From contig NZ_CP102265.1 in the NCBI RefSeq assembly GCF_025147765.1, forward strand, positions 3,137,001 to 3,201,000: a stretch of DNA of 64,000 nucleotides, written 5' to 3'. Positions 43,454 to 52,307 of this stretch are shown here, in pieces. A program made the position numbers and the translations under genes. The stretch comes from Blautia obeum ATCC 29174 (GTDB taxonomy: Bacteria > Bacillota > Clostridia > Lachnospirales > Lachnospiraceae). The notes under the pieces were generated by a model. It had not been told where the DNA came from. It saw only the letters and a list, made by a program, of their open reading frames with translations, and ran no database searches. Numbering within the stretch: position 1 is the stretch's first letter; each line of letters begins with the position of its first letter.

Positions 43454-44743
43454 TTATTCAGCCAGTAATTTCTCTACACTGGCAAGTTTAACGCAAACGA
43501 CAAATACCTGTGCCGCTTTTTCAAGCTCTTCAATCGGTGGGAAAGATGGTGCAATACGGATATTGCTGTCTTTCGGATCCTTTCCATATGGATAGGTAGC
43601 TCCTGCTCCAGTCATAACAACGCCGGCTTCTTTTGCCATTGCTACGATCTTTTTCGCACATCCGTCCAGGGATTCGAAGGAAATAAAATATCCACCCTTT
43701 GGTGTTGTCCATTCTCCGATTCCAAGTCCGCCAAGTTCCTTCTCAAGGGTAGCCTCTACCATTTCAAACTTTGGACGAAGGATTGCTGCATGTTTTCTCA
43801 TATGTGCATGAACACCTTCAAGATCCTTGAAGAATTTTACATGACGAAGCTGATTCAGTTTATCATGTCCGATCGTCTGTACGGTAATGTATTTGCGGAT
43901 ATCATCCAGGTTTGCCTTAGATGCTGCCAGAGCTGCAATACCAGAACCTGGGAAGCTGATCTTGGATGTAGATGTAAATTTATAAACCATGTCCGGATTT
44001 CCGGCTTTTGCGCATTCATCCAAAATTTCAAGAAGGAAATCCTGATCTTTTTCGTCATCATAAAGATGATGTACACTGTAAGCATTATCCCAGTAAATAC
44101 GGAAATCCGGTGCTGCCGGTTTCAGATTTGCAAAACGCTTAACGGTCTCTTCAGAATATGTGTATCCCTGTGGGTTAGAATATTTCGGTACACACCAGAT
44201 ACCTTTGATTGCCGGATCTTCACTTACCAGTTTTTCTACCATATCCATATCCGGTCCTTCCGGTGACATTGGGACATTGATCATTTCGATTCCGAAGAAC
44301 TCTGTGATCTTAAAGTGACGATCATATCCTGGAACCGGACAGAGGAATTTTACTTTATCCAGCTTGCACCATGGAGTGTTTCCCATAACACCGTGGGTCA
44401 TGGAACGTGATACAGTATCAAACATAACATTCAGGCTGGAGTTTCCATAAATAATAATGTGTTCCGGATCAACCTCAGAAATTTCTCCGAGAAGACGTTT
44501 GGCTTCCGGAATACCATCCATTACACCATAGTTACGACAGTCAACGCCTGTCTCACATCTCAGGTCTGTGCTGCTTGACAGAACATCCATCATATCCATG
44601 GAAATATTCAGCTGATCAACTGACGGTTTACCACGTGACATATCAAGGGCAAGTCCCTGTGCCTTGATTTCTGCATACTGCTGATCCAGCTCTTTCTTGA
44701 CAGCCTGAAGCTGTTCTTTGCTCATCTCACTGTATTTCTGCAT
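43454..44743 (-). CDS. Aspartate aminotransferase-like PLP enzyme, subgroup Ic type
   Basis: The 429-residue class I aminotransferase carries LDMSRGKPSVDQL, NYGVMDGIPEAKRLLGEI, YGNSSLNVMFD, CVPKYSNPQGYTYSEET, DNAYSVHHL and the PLP-Lys in KFTSTSKISFPGSGIAAL. This matches the divergent Corynebacterium-type aspartate aminotransferase group. I use ATG 44743 behind GAGGAGG. It lies 32 bases before the transpeptidase-homologue gene and may share its transcript. Amino-donor specificity is not certain. Confidence 0.87.
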   Translation of the reverse strand: MQKYSEMSKEQLQAVKKELDQQYAEIKAQGLALDMSRGKPSVDQLNISMDMMDVLSSSTDLRCETGVDCRNYGVMDGIPEAKRLLGEISEVDPEHIIIYGNSSLNVMFDTVSRSMTHGVMGNTPWCKLDKVKFLCPVPGYDRHFKITEFFGIEMINVPMSPEGPDMDMVEKLVSEDPAIKGIWCVPKYSNPQGYTYSEETVKRFANLKPAAPDFRIYWDNAYSVHHLYDDEKDQDFLLEILDECAKAGNPDMVYKFTSTSKISFPGSGIAALAASKANLDDIRKYITVQTIGHDKLNQLRHVKFFKDLEGVHAHMRKHAAILRPKFEMVEATLEKELGGLGIGEWTTPKGGYFISFESLDGCAKKIVAMAKEAGVVMTGAGATYPYGKDPKDSNIRIAPSFPPIEELEKAAQVFVVCVKLASVEKLLAE

Positions 44744-44975
44744 TGTTCGTCCTCCTCGTGCCGCTTCCAGAATACTGTCCGGCAAAATTCATTCATCTTA
44801 TAATGGATTTTCTGATATAGCTTTTATGCTAAATCATTATCCTGTATATTTTAGTATGGTAAAATACTGATTGTCAAGTCCCTAGCAATATAAAAAACTT
44901 GCACAATTTCGAGCTTTCACCTATACTAAATAAGCAGAATATACAAATCAGGTTATCAAAGAAAGGTTATCATAT

Positions 44976-45836
44976 ATGTGGATTGCAAATGACTGGAAAG
45001 AATACGAAGTAATTGACACTTCCTGCGGTGAAAAACTTGAACGCTGGGGAAAATACACGCTGGTACGCCCGGACCCACAGGTGATCTGGGACACCCCAAA
45101 GATAAGCCGTGGATGGAAAAACATGAATGCTCACTACCACAGAAGCAAAAAGGGCGGCGGTGAATGGGAATTCTTTGATCTCCCACAGCAGTGGGATCTT
45201 CATTACAAGGATCTTACTTTTCATCTGAAACCATTCAGTTTCAAACACACTGGTCTTTTCCCGGAGCAGGCTGTCAACTGGGACTGGTTCGGTGATAAAA
45301 TTCGTAAAGCCGGACGCCCGATCAAAGTCCTGAATCTTTTTGCTTACACAGGCGGTGCAACTCTGGCTGCTGCCGCTGCCGGTGCACAGGTTACACACGT
45401 AGACGCTTCCAAGGGTATGGTTGCCTGGGCCAAAGAAAATGCAGCTGCATCCGGACTTTCTGAAGCACCGATCCGCTGGCTGGTAGATGATTGTGTGAAA
45501 TTTGTAGAACGTGAGATCCGCCGTGGAAATCACTACGATGCGATCATCATGGATCCACCATCGTACGGACGTGGACCAAAAGGTGAGATCTGGAAGATTG
45601 AAGAAGCAATTCATCCGCTCATCAAGCTGTGTGTGAAGCTTTTAAGTCCAAATCCGCTGTTTTTCCTGATCAACTCCTATACTACAGGACTTGCTCCGGC
45701 TGTGCTGACTTATATGCTGGCTACAGAGCTGAAAGAATTTGACGGACATGTCGATTCCCAGGAAATCGGACTCCCGGTAACTTCCAATGGGCTGGTACTT
45801 CCATGCGGTGCTTCCGGCCGTTGGGAAGCGAAATAG
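44976..45836 (+). CDS. Class I SAM-dependent (rRNA-type) methyltransferase
   Basis: The 286-residue protein has a Rossmann methyltransferase core with LNLFAYTGGATLAAAAAG (motif I), VTHVDASKGMV and the DPPSYGRGP catalytic loop, as in the RlmI/COG1092 group of 23S rRNA cytosine-C5 methylases. An N-terminal RNA-binding-like region (1-110) replaces the usual PUA domain. AAAGG lies before the ATG. Target base unknown. Confidence 0.87.
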   Translation: MWIANDWKEYEVIDTSCGEKLERWGKYTLVRPDPQVIWDTPKISRGWKNMNAHYHRSKKGGGEWEFFDLPQQWDLHYKDLTFHLKPFSFKHTGLFPEQAVNWDWFGDKIRKAGRPIKVLNLFAYTGGATLAAAAAGAQVTHVDASKGMVAWAKENAAASGLSEAPIRWLVDDCVKFVEREIRRGNHYDAIIMDPPSYGRGPKGEIWKIEEAIHPLIKLCVKLLSPNPLFFLINSYTTGLAPAVLTYMLATELKEFDGHVDSQEIGLPVTSNGLVLPCGASGRWEAK

Positions 45837-45860
45837 AGTATTCAAATTCTTCTGAAAATT

Positions 45861-45875
45861 TGATAATTTTTATCA
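45861..45875. promoter_or_regulatory. Fur-box-like site upstream of the Cys-rich peptide gene
   Basis: TGATAATTTTTATCA matches the 7-1-7 Fur consensus TGATAATnATTATCA at all fixed positions but one. It lies eight bases upstream of the -35 box of the next gene. Confidence 0.6.
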
Positions 45876-45883
45876 TTATTTTC

Positions 45884-45912
45884 TTGAATCTCCTGAAGTA
45901 CAGCGATATAAT
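45884..45912 (+). promoter_or_regulatory. Promoter of the Cys-rich peptide gene
   Basis: TTGAAT (45884-45889) and TATAAT (45907-45912) have a 17-base spacer. The leader holds a 27-bp dispersed repeat before the ribosome site AGGAGAGG. Confidence 0.68.
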
Positions 45913-45937
45913 ATCAGTATCAGAAATGTATCAGTAA

Positions 45938-45964
45938 GTTACTGTGAACGAAACGAATGGTAAC
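45938..45964. repeat. 27-bp dispersed repeat, copy 2 (diverged)
   Basis: It starts GTTACTGTGAACG and ends GGTAAC, with the same length as the copies at 17208 and 59128 and agreement at 21 of 27 positions. It can fold as GTTAC/GTAAC and sits in the leader of the Cys-rich peptide gene. Confidence 0.5.
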
Positions 45965-45985
45965 TTCAGGAGAGGTGAATCGTAT

Positions 45986-46174
45986 ATGGAAGAAAAAGCG
46001 AAAAAAGACGCACTTCCCTACACCTGTACTCCGGCCTATGACCGCAGCCACTGTGGGAATTGTGTCTGCGCCACCTGTTATGAGCAGGAATTCTGTGATC
46101 ACTGCAGCTCCTGCAAGGATCTTTCCCATAAGAAAGAATCCTGCAACAGCTATGAGGGCGCCTATTGTTATTAA
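45986..46174 (+). CDS. Cys-rich small protein (ten Cys in 62 residues)
   Basis: It starts at ATG 45986 after AGGAGAGG. The protein has a Lys-rich head, then a dense Cys region: TCTPAYDRSHCGNCVCATC, followed by FCDHCSSC and ESCNSYEGAYCY. Several CxxC and CxC pairs suggest a metal- or cluster-binding mini-protein. There is no signal peptide, so it is cytoplasmic. No radical SAM or transport gene is adjacent, so I do not call it a RiPP precursor. The upstream Fur-box-like site suggests expression under iron limitation. A terminator follows at once. Function unknown. Confidence 0.72.
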   Translation: MEEKAKKDALPYTCTPAYDRSHCGNCVCATCYEQEFCDHCSSCKDLSHKKESCNSYEGAYCY

Positions 46175-46178
46175 CGAC

Positions 46179-46219
46179 AAAAAAGATGCTGGCGTGCATT
46201 GCATGTCAGCATCTTTTTT
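46179..46219. terminator. Bidirectional terminator
   Basis: AAAAAAGATGCTG pairs with CAGCATCTTTTTT. It ends both the Cys-rich gene and the convergent pst-phoR operon. Confidence 0.93.
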
Positions 46220-46225
46220 GCTCTT

Positions 46226-47896
46226 TCAAACTGCCTTTCGTTCTTTCGGAAATGTCATCGTGATCTCGGTTCCTTTGCCAATCTCACTGGCCATCTTCAG
46301 TGTACCGCCAAGGAATGTCACACCGTGTTTGACGATAGAAAGACCCAGTCCTGTTCCGCCGATTGCCTTGGAATGGCTCTTATCCACACGGTAAAATCTT
46401 TCAAATACCCTGCTCTGGTCTTCACCCGGAATACCGATTCCATTGTCTTTGACACGAATCTCCACATTTTCTCCCAGATCACGAAGATGAATACTTACCG
46501 TTCCATCCTCTTTATTATACTTGATACCATTGTCGCATAGATTATAGATCACCTCATCCAAAATTGGATGCACCGTCGTAAGCATCGTTTTGCCACCGTC
46601 TATATAGAGATGTACATTCTTCTTCTCTGCAACTTCTCTCAGACGGCCACAGACATCCTTCACTATTGTATACGCATCCAACTTCTCCCATTCATATGGA
46701 TTTTCACCCTCATCCAGCTGCGAAACCTTGATCGTATCTTCTACCAGCGTGATCAGACGCTGTGCTTCGTTATAAATTCTGCCCGCAAACTTCTTGATGT
46801 CCTCTTCTTTGACAAGTCCGTCCTGGATGATCTCTGCAAATCCAGAAATAGAAGTCAGAGGTGTTTTCAGCTCATGAGATACATTTGCAGAAAATTCTCT
46901 GCGTAACTGTTCCCGCTCAACCTTCTCTGTTTCATTCATCAGAAGGATGACCGCACCCACAACTCTGTGTTCCCTGTTTACCGGGTTTGCGATCATCTGA
47001 ATGGCTTCACTTCCCATATGAAGCAGAACACTTCCATGTTGTCCCTTCAGTACCTGTTCGATCAAAAGACGGAAATCTTCATTCCTGTTCAGAGAGTACA
47101 CACTGTCACCAATCTTTGGATCTTTTAACTGAAACAGCTTCCATGCGCTGGAATTGCCCGAAAGAATCATTGTGTAACTGTCAATAACAAGAAGACCTTC
47201 CTGCATGTTTTCTGTAATAATGCCAAACTCTTCCTGATTCCGTCGGGCTGCTTCCAGCTGACTCTTGATCTGTCGGTTCTGTTTGTAAATCTTGCTGAGA
47301 AGCGGTCCTACTTCTTCATAAATCTGATTTTCTTCCGGATGCTCCAGATCTACATTATTGATCGGCTCCACGATCTTATTTGCCATATGCACAGACATAA
47401 TTGCTGCCAGAATCAGCATCACAACAGCAATGCCTATAAGTGGTGGTACCAGTTCCATAAGAAGTACCCAGACAGAATACTGCGTACTGGATACCCTGAG
47501 TACACTGTTATCCGACAGTCGCAATGCATAGTACAAAGTTTTCTGCGACAGGGTTTTGGAAGTACGTTCCGCATGGCCGCTGCCCGTCTTCAGTGCTTCC
47601 TGAATCTCCTTACGGTCACCATGATTTTCCATAGTTGCGGCATCAGCCTGATTATCATAGAGAACCGTTCCGTCTTCCGCAATATAGGTGATACGGTCAT
47701 CTTTTTCTTTGATCTGTTTCAGATAATCTATACCATTCTCCTCTACACCATATACCAGATAAGTTGCTTCTTTTTTCAACTCAGTATTGATCTGTTTTCC
47801 AAAATGCTGATAAAGGATTGCCATAACACATGCAATCCCAAAAATCAGTACAGCCGCAGCTACCAGTATGCTTGATTTAAAAATCTTTTTTGTCAC
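46226..47896 (-). CDS. phoR: PhoR-type phosphate sensor histidine kinase
   Basis: The 556-residue kinase has TM1 (about 9-30), an extracytoplasmic sensor (30-140) and TM2 (about 145-168). A PAS-like domain (about 225-320) is followed by HisKA with HELKTPLTSISGF and HATPase_c with NGIKYNKEDG, DNGIGIP and GGTGLGLSIVKHG. It starts with GTG 47896, one base after the phoU stop, and its GGAGG lies in the last phoU codons. It would phosphorylate PhoB/PhoP, but no response-regulator gene is adjacent. It ends the pst operon. Confidence 0.9.
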   Translation of the reverse strand: MTKKIFKSSILVAAAVLIFGIACVMAILYQHFGKQINTELKKEATYLVYGVEENGIDYLKQIKEKDDRITYIAEDGTVLYDNQADAATMENHGDRKEIQEALKTGSGHAERTSKTLSQKTLYYALRLSDNSVLRVSSTQYSVWVLLMELVPPLIGIAVVMLILAAIMSVHMANKIVEPINNVDLEHPEENQIYEEVGPLLSKIYKQNRQIKSQLEAARRNQEEFGIITENMQEGLLVIDSYTMILSGNSSAWKLFQLKDPKIGDSVYSLNRNEDFRLLIEQVLKGQHGSVLLHMGSEAIQMIANPVNREHRVVGAVILLMNETEKVEREQLRREFSANVSHELKTPLTSISGFAEIIQDGLVKEEDIKKFAGRIYNEAQRLITLVEDTIKVSQLDEGENPYEWEKLDAYTIVKDVCGRLREVAEKKNVHLYIDGGKTMLTTVHPILDEVIYNLCDNGIKYNKEDGTVSIHLRDLGENVEIRVKDNGIGIPGEDQSRVFERFYRVDKSHSKAIGGTGLGLSIVKHGVTFLGGTLKMASEIGKGTEITMTFPKERKAV

Positions 47897-47897
47897 A

Positions 47898-48560
47898 TCA
47901 ATGACCTCCTAATTGATGTTCATTATTTCTGTGAACACCAGTAATTGCATACTCAACCCATTCTGCAATATTCACTGCGTGATCTCCGATTCGTTCCATA
48001 TATTTCGCAGTCATAAGAAGGTCAAGGCCTGCTTTTGCATCCAGATTCTGATACATAAGCTCTGCCAGCTCCTCTTTGATCCGATTAAATGCATCATCTA
48101 CCTGATCATCGTCATCAATAACTTTGCGGCAAAGATCCAGATCTCTCTTGACAAAAGCATCTACGCTTTCTGTCACCATGCCGACTGTCATCTCCGCCAT
48201 CTTGCCGATCAGTTCCGGAATCTGCACATGATTTTCCTCAATGAACTTGGAAAGATCCGCAATATCCGATGCCTGATCTCCAATTCTTTCCATATCTGAA
48301 ATCATTTTCAGTGCTGCAGAAACCTCTCTCAGATCTCTTGCAACCGGCTGCTGATGCAACAGAATACGCATACAGAGGTTCTCGATCTCGCGCTCTTTTG
48401 TGTCGATTTCCTTATCAGTATCAAAGATTTCCTGGATACATTTATCACCGCGGATAGCTCTGTTCGAAAGTGAAATAGCCTTTTCACAGAGGCTTCCCAT
48501 TGTAATGATCTGTACATGAAGTTCTTCAAGCTGCCGTTCGAAATGCGTTGCCATAATCAA
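47898..48560 (-). CDS. phoU: Phosphate transport regulator PhoU
   Basis: The 220-residue all-helical protein has two PhoU repeats (ISLSNRAIRGDKCIQEI.., MISDMERIGDQASDIADL and YMERIGDHAVNIAEWVEY). It links Pst transport to PhoR so that the kinase is silenced when phosphate is plentiful. The ATG overlaps the pstB stop by four bases. Confidence 0.94.
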   Translation of the reverse strand: MIMATHFERQLEELHVQIITMGSLCEKAISLSNRAIRGDKCIQEIFDTDKEIDTKEREIENLCMRILLHQQPVARDLREVSAALKMISDMERIGDQASDIADLSKFIEENHVQIPELIGKMAEMTVGMVTESVDAFVKRDLDLCRKVIDDDDQVDDAFNRIKEELAELMYQNLDAKAGLDLLMTAKYMERIGDHAVNIAEWVEYAITGVHRNNEHQLGGH

Positions 48561-49315
48561 CCAAACCTCCCTGTAATATAGTCCTCTGTTCTCTTGTCTT
48601 TTGGCATGGAAAACAGAGTATCTGTATCGCTGAATTCTACAACTTCTCCCAGAAGGAAGAACGCTGTTTTATCAGAAATTCGAGTCGCCTGCTGCATATT
48701 ATGCGTAACGATCACGATCGTATATTTTCCTTTTAATTCCATTGCAAGCTCTTCAATCTTGGAGGTTGAGATCGGATCAAGTGCGGAGGTCGGCTCATCC
48801 ATCAGGAGAACTTCCGGCTCTACTGCGAGAGCTCTTGCAATACAGAGCCTCTGCTGCTGTCCGCCAGACATACCAAGTGCACTTTTCTTTAATCGGTCTT
48901 TTACTTCATCCCAGATGGCAGCATCACGGAGAGATTTTTCTACGATCTCATCGAGTTTTGCCTTGGAACGGATACCATGAGTTCTCGGTCCGTACGCAAC
49001 GTTATCGTAAATACTCATCGGGAACGGATTCGGCTTCTGGAATACCATTCCGACTCTTTTTCGAAGAACGTTTACGTCCATATCTCCATAAATATCTTCT
49101 CCGTCAAGTTCTACTTTACCGGTGATCTTACAGCCTTCTACAAGGTCATTCATACGGTTCAGAGACTTCAGAAGTGTAGATTTTCCACATCCACTTGGTC
49201 CGATAAAAGCGGTAATCTCTTTTTCTGGAATATGCATATTGATGTCATGCAGTGCATGAAAATTTCCGTAAAAAAGATTCATATCTTCAATTGAAAGTTT
49301 GATATTATCACTCAT
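48557..49315 (-). CDS. pstB: Phosphate ABC transporter ATPase PstB
   Basis: The 252-residue ATPase has Walker A GPSGCGKSTLL, ABC signature MSGGQQQRLCIARAL, Walker B VLLMDEPTSALDP and the switch His in VTHNMQQ. It powers phosphate import through PstC and PstA. Six bases separate it from pstA. Confidence 0.97.
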   Translation of the reverse strand: MSDNIKLSIEDMNLFYGNFHALHDINMHIPEKEITAFIGPSGCGKSTLLKSLNRMNDLVEGCKITGKVELDGEDIYGDMDVNVLRKRVGMVFQKPNPFPMSIYDNVAYGPRTHGIRSKAKLDEIVEKSLRDAAIWDEVKDRLKKSALGMSGGQQQRLCIARALAVEPEVLLMDEPTSALDPISTSKIEELAMELKGKYTIVIVTHNMQQATRISDKTAFFLLGEVVEFSDTDTLFSMPKDKRTEDYITGRFG

Positions 49316-49321
49316 GTTCTG

Positions 49322-50227
49322 TTATCCTTTCGCGATACGTTTTGCCACCATACCGGACAAACCGTTGATAATTAATACAAATAAAAGAATTACAACTGCG
49401 GTAGCAGATGCCTGATTCATATGAAGACCTTCACTGGAAAGTACATACATATGAAGAGCCAGTGTACGGCCGGATCCCATCAGATTCGGGACCTGAGCAA
49501 CTGTTCCTGATGTATAGAGAAGTGCTGCCGTTTCTCCAATGATACGTCCGATTGCAAGGATGATTCCTGCCAGGATTCCAGGAACTGCTGATGGAAGTAC
49601 GATAGTAAAGATTGTACGCAGCTTACCAGCCCCAAGTCCGAAACTTGCTTCTCTGTAAGAATCCGGAACTGCCTTTAATGCTTCTTCAGCGGTTCTCATG
49701 ATCAAAGGAAGAACCATGATAACAAGTGTACATGCACCTGCCAGAAGAGACATTCCCCAATGAAGTGCTGTTACAAAGAACAGCATACCAAACAGGCCAT
49801 ATACGATTGAAGGAATGCCAGAAAGTGTTTCTGCTGTAATACGAATCACCTGTACCAGTTTATTTCCTTTTTTTGCATATTCTACAAGGTAGATCGCAGC
49901 AAAGATCCCAAGTGGTGCTGCAATTACCAGCGACAAAGCTGTCATAATAAAAGTGTTGATCAGTGATGGCATCAGAGAAACATTCTCTGATGTATATTCC
50001 AGGCTGAATAAGCTTGGTGTCAGATATGGAATACCTTTCACCAGAATATAAGCCACCAGGAAAATCAGGACTGCAAACGTAACAACTGCTGCACCAATCG
50101 TAAGAAGTGCAAGTACACCTGATCCTGGATGACGCAGATAAGACCGAATTCGATCTGCTGCTGATGTTTCATTTCTTTTTTTCATTTTTTCCACCATCGG
50201 TTCTGCTACTGCTGCGTTAGTTTGCAT
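49322..50227 (-). CDS. pstA: Phosphate ABC transporter permease PstA
   Basis: The 301-residue permease has six membrane segments and the EAA loop RTAEEALKAVPDSYREASFGLGAGK, which docks to PstB. Its ATG lies within the end of pstC (11-base overlap) behind GGAGG, so the two subunits are translationally coupled. Confidence 0.95.
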   Translation of the reverse strand: MQTNAAVAEPMVEKMKKRNETSAADRIRSYLRHPGSGVLALLTIGAAVVTFAVLIFLVAYILVKGIPYLTPSLFSLEYTSENVSLMPSLINTFIMTALSLVIAAPLGIFAAIYLVEYAKKGNKLVQVIRITAETLSGIPSIVYGLFGMLFFVTALHWGMSLLAGACTLVIMVLPLIMRTAEEALKAVPDSYREASFGLGAGKLRTIFTIVLPSAVPGILAGIILAIGRIIGETAALLYTSGTVAQVPNLMGSGRTLALHMYVLSSEGLHMNQASATAVVILLFVLIINGLSGMVAKRIAKG

Positions 50228-51074
50228 TCTCTGACCTCCTGTTCAGTAAAGAAAGACTCAGGTTGATGATCAGGATGAATACGAAAAGTACAACTCCTGT
50301 TGCAATCAGTGCTTCTCTGTGAAGACCTGTTGCATATCCCATCTCAGTTACGATATTCGCAGTCATGGTACGAAGACCTTTGAGCAGTCCGGCTGGCATT
50401 CTTGCCTGGTTCCCGGCTACCATGATCACCGCCATGGTTTCACCGATCGCACGTCCAATACCAAGAACGACTGCTGCCAGAATTCCGGATTTTGCTGCCG
50501 GAAGCATAACCACAAAAATACTTCTTTCTTTTGTTGCTCCCAGTGCAAGCGAACCTTCATAATAACTTTCCGATACACTGCGAAGTGCAGATTCTGTAGG
50601 TCCGATGATCGTCGGCAGGATCATGATCCCCAGAAGGAGGGATGCCGCCAGCCAGCTGGTTCCGGTTCCACCAAATGTGTTTCTGATCAGTGGAACCATA
50701 AGTACCAGTCCGAAAAATCCATATACGATAGAAGGGACACCTGCCATCAGCTCAATTCCGGATTTCAGTGGACGATAGATTTTTTTCGGACAATAGCGAG
50801 CCATAAATACTGAAGTAAATAAGGCGATCGGAACTCCAACCAGAATCGCTCCACCTGTTACATAAATACTGGCAATGATCATTGGAAAAATTCCAAATTT
50901 GTCATTAGACGGTTTCCATACCGTTCCAAGAAGAAATTTCAGCGGTCCAATTTTGGCAATTGCCGGGATTCCATTGGCAAAAAGGAACAAACATATCAGA
51001 AATACTGCCAAGACTGAAGCACAGGCAGCCACCATAAAAACAATTTTCATGGCCTGTTCTTTAAATCTATTCAT
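50217..51074 (-). CDS. pstC: Phosphate ABC transporter permease PstC
   Basis: This permease has six membrane segments and the EAA-type loop PTESALRSVSESYYEGSLALGATK. I choose ATG 51074 (MNRFKEQ) with GAGG upstream; an open frame extends 25 codons further without typical residues. A stem-loop separates it from pstS. Confidence 0.92.
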   Translation of the reverse strand: MNRFKEQAMKIVFMVAACASVLAVFLICLFLFANGIPAIAKIGPLKFLLGTVWKPSNDKFGIFPMIIASIYVTGGAILVGVPIALFTSVFMARYCPKKIYRPLKSGIELMAGVPSIVYGFFGLVLMVPLIRNTFGGTGTSWLAASLLLGIMILPTIIGPTESALRSVSESYYEGSLALGATKERSIFVVMLPAAKSGILAAVVLGIGRAIGETMAVIMVAGNQARMPAGLLKGLRTMTANIVTEMGYATGLHREALIATGVVLFVFILIINLSLSLLNRRSENAN

Positions 51075-51153
51075 ACAGGACTCTTCCTCTCTTATACTCA
51101 TCATCAGATAACACCACTGGTGTTTCTTTTGATATACAATACCAGACATACAC

Positions 51154-51175
51154 GAAGCCCGGAAATCCGGGCTTC
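51154..51175 (-). other. Stem-loop between pstS and pstC
   Basis: GAAGCCCGGA and TCCGGGCTTC form a ten-base stem with a two-base gap and no T-tract. Such hairpins after binding-protein genes usually stabilise the upstream message, giving more PstS than permease. Confidence 0.75.
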
Positions 51176-51204
51176 CTGCTTAAGTCTATATCTATCGGTC
51201 TTAC

Positions 51205-52068
51205 TTATTTCGCAAGGTCTTCCCAATCTGTTGTTTCACCTGTGAAGATTGCTTTTACCTGGTCACTTGTCAGTTCATCAATGTCATTGTCATTGTTTAC
51301 TACTACTGCAATACCATCTCTTGCAATCTTAGTAGCTGTAAGGTTTTCTTTCGTTTCTTCATCTTTCAGTTCACGGGATGCCATACCGATATCACAGATA
51401 CCTTCTGCTGCAGATGTGATACCTGTTGTGGAATCGCTCTGCTGTACTTCTACAGTGATCTTACCGCCATTTGCTTTCTCATATGCTTCTTTCAGTTTTT
51501 CCATAACCGGTGTTACAGAAGAAGAACCAGCTACTACAACTTTACCTTCCGCATCGCTCTGCTCGTAAGCTTTTGCATCATCTGCTACTTTAATGTATCC
51601 ATTGTCTTCAACAATCTGCTGTCCATCTGCACTCATGATGTAGTTTTCAAAATCTTGTGCTGCATCGCTGAGTTTGTCAGTTGTAATGATGTTGAATGGA
51701 CGGGATACTTTGTATGTATCGTTTGCTACATTTTCTGCTGATGCCTCGGCACCATCGATCTTAACTGCTTTTACTGTATCATTCAGAGAACCAAGTGAGA
51801 TGTATCCGATTGCATTCTCATCACCAGCTACTGTTGTCATCATAACAGATGTGCTGTTTGTGATGCTTGCATCTTCTGTTGTCATATCTACTTTTTCGTC
51901 TCCCTGTTTCTCTTCGATTCCAAACAGTTCAATGAAAGCTCCTCTTGTTCCGGATCCATCTTCACGGGATATAACATCAATGGTTCCGCTTGCTGCACTT
52001 GCTGTTGCTGCGAATGCGGTTGTTCCAATAAGTGCTGCTGTAACGATTGCTAAAACTTTTTTCTTCAT
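51205..52068 (-). CDS. pstS: Phosphate-binding protein PstS, permuted lobe order, no lipobox
   Basis: The 287-residue mature protein starts with what is normally the C-terminal part of PstS (ISREDGSGTRGAFIELFG, DENAIGYISLGSLNDTVKAV, SRPFNIITTDKLSD). It continues with the normal N-terminal part (VVVAGSSSVTPVMEKLKEAY, ICDIGMASRELKDEE, IARDGIAVVVNNDN, IFTGETTDWEDL). As I recall, streptococcal PstS has the same order. The signal peptide ends TASA|ASG and lacks a lipobox Cys, unusual for a binding protein of a Gram-positive cell. It should capture phosphate for PstCAB. Confidence 0.92.
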   Translation of the reverse strand: MKKKVLAIVTAALIGTTAFAATASAASGTIDVISREDGSGTRGAFIELFGIEEKQGDEKVDMTTEDASITNSTSVMMTTVAGDENAIGYISLGSLNDTVKAVKIDGAEASAENVANDTYKVSRPFNIITTDKLSDAAQDFENYIMSADGQQIVEDNGYIKVADDAKAYEQSDAEGKVVVAGSSSVTPVMEKLKEAYEKANGGKITVEVQQSDSTTGITSAAEGICDIGMASRELKDEETKENLTATKIARDGIAVVVNNDNDIDELTSDQVKAIFTGETTDWEDLAK

Positions 52069-52130
52069 AATGATAAATCTCCTCTTTATTTTGCTTTATT
52101 TAATTTTTGTATTTCTCATTGACAATTGCA

Positions 52131-52185
52131 ATTATATGGGAGAAAAGTAAAATGCATAATCACATGCGTGTAAAATCTTTGTAAA
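52131..52185 (-). promoter_or_regulatory. Pho-box-like repeats and promoter of pstS
   Basis: On the minus strand TTTACA (52185-52180), AAGAT and TTTACA (52174-52169) form the direct repeat seen in PhoP sites (TTHACA-N5-TTHACA). A further TTTTAC lies 22 bases later at 52152. TATAAT (52136-52131) is the -10 box. No good -35 exists, as expected for an activated promoter. Confidence 0.65.
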
Positions 52186-52307
52186 AATGATTTTTCAAAA
52201 AACTTTGACCTGTATCTAAAAGATAGTTATAATAAACTTATATTAAGATTGCTATGTGCACCGTAACAGATTCTTTTTCGTATCACATAACAGGAAAGGG
52301 ATATAGT

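Noticed and set aside
45986..46174. Cys-rich peptide as a SCIFF/ranthipeptide precursor
   Set aside because: No radical SAM maturase is adjacent (the one at 14.1 kb is about 30 kb away), and the Cys spacing looks like metal-binding pairs rather than the six-Cys precursor pattern.
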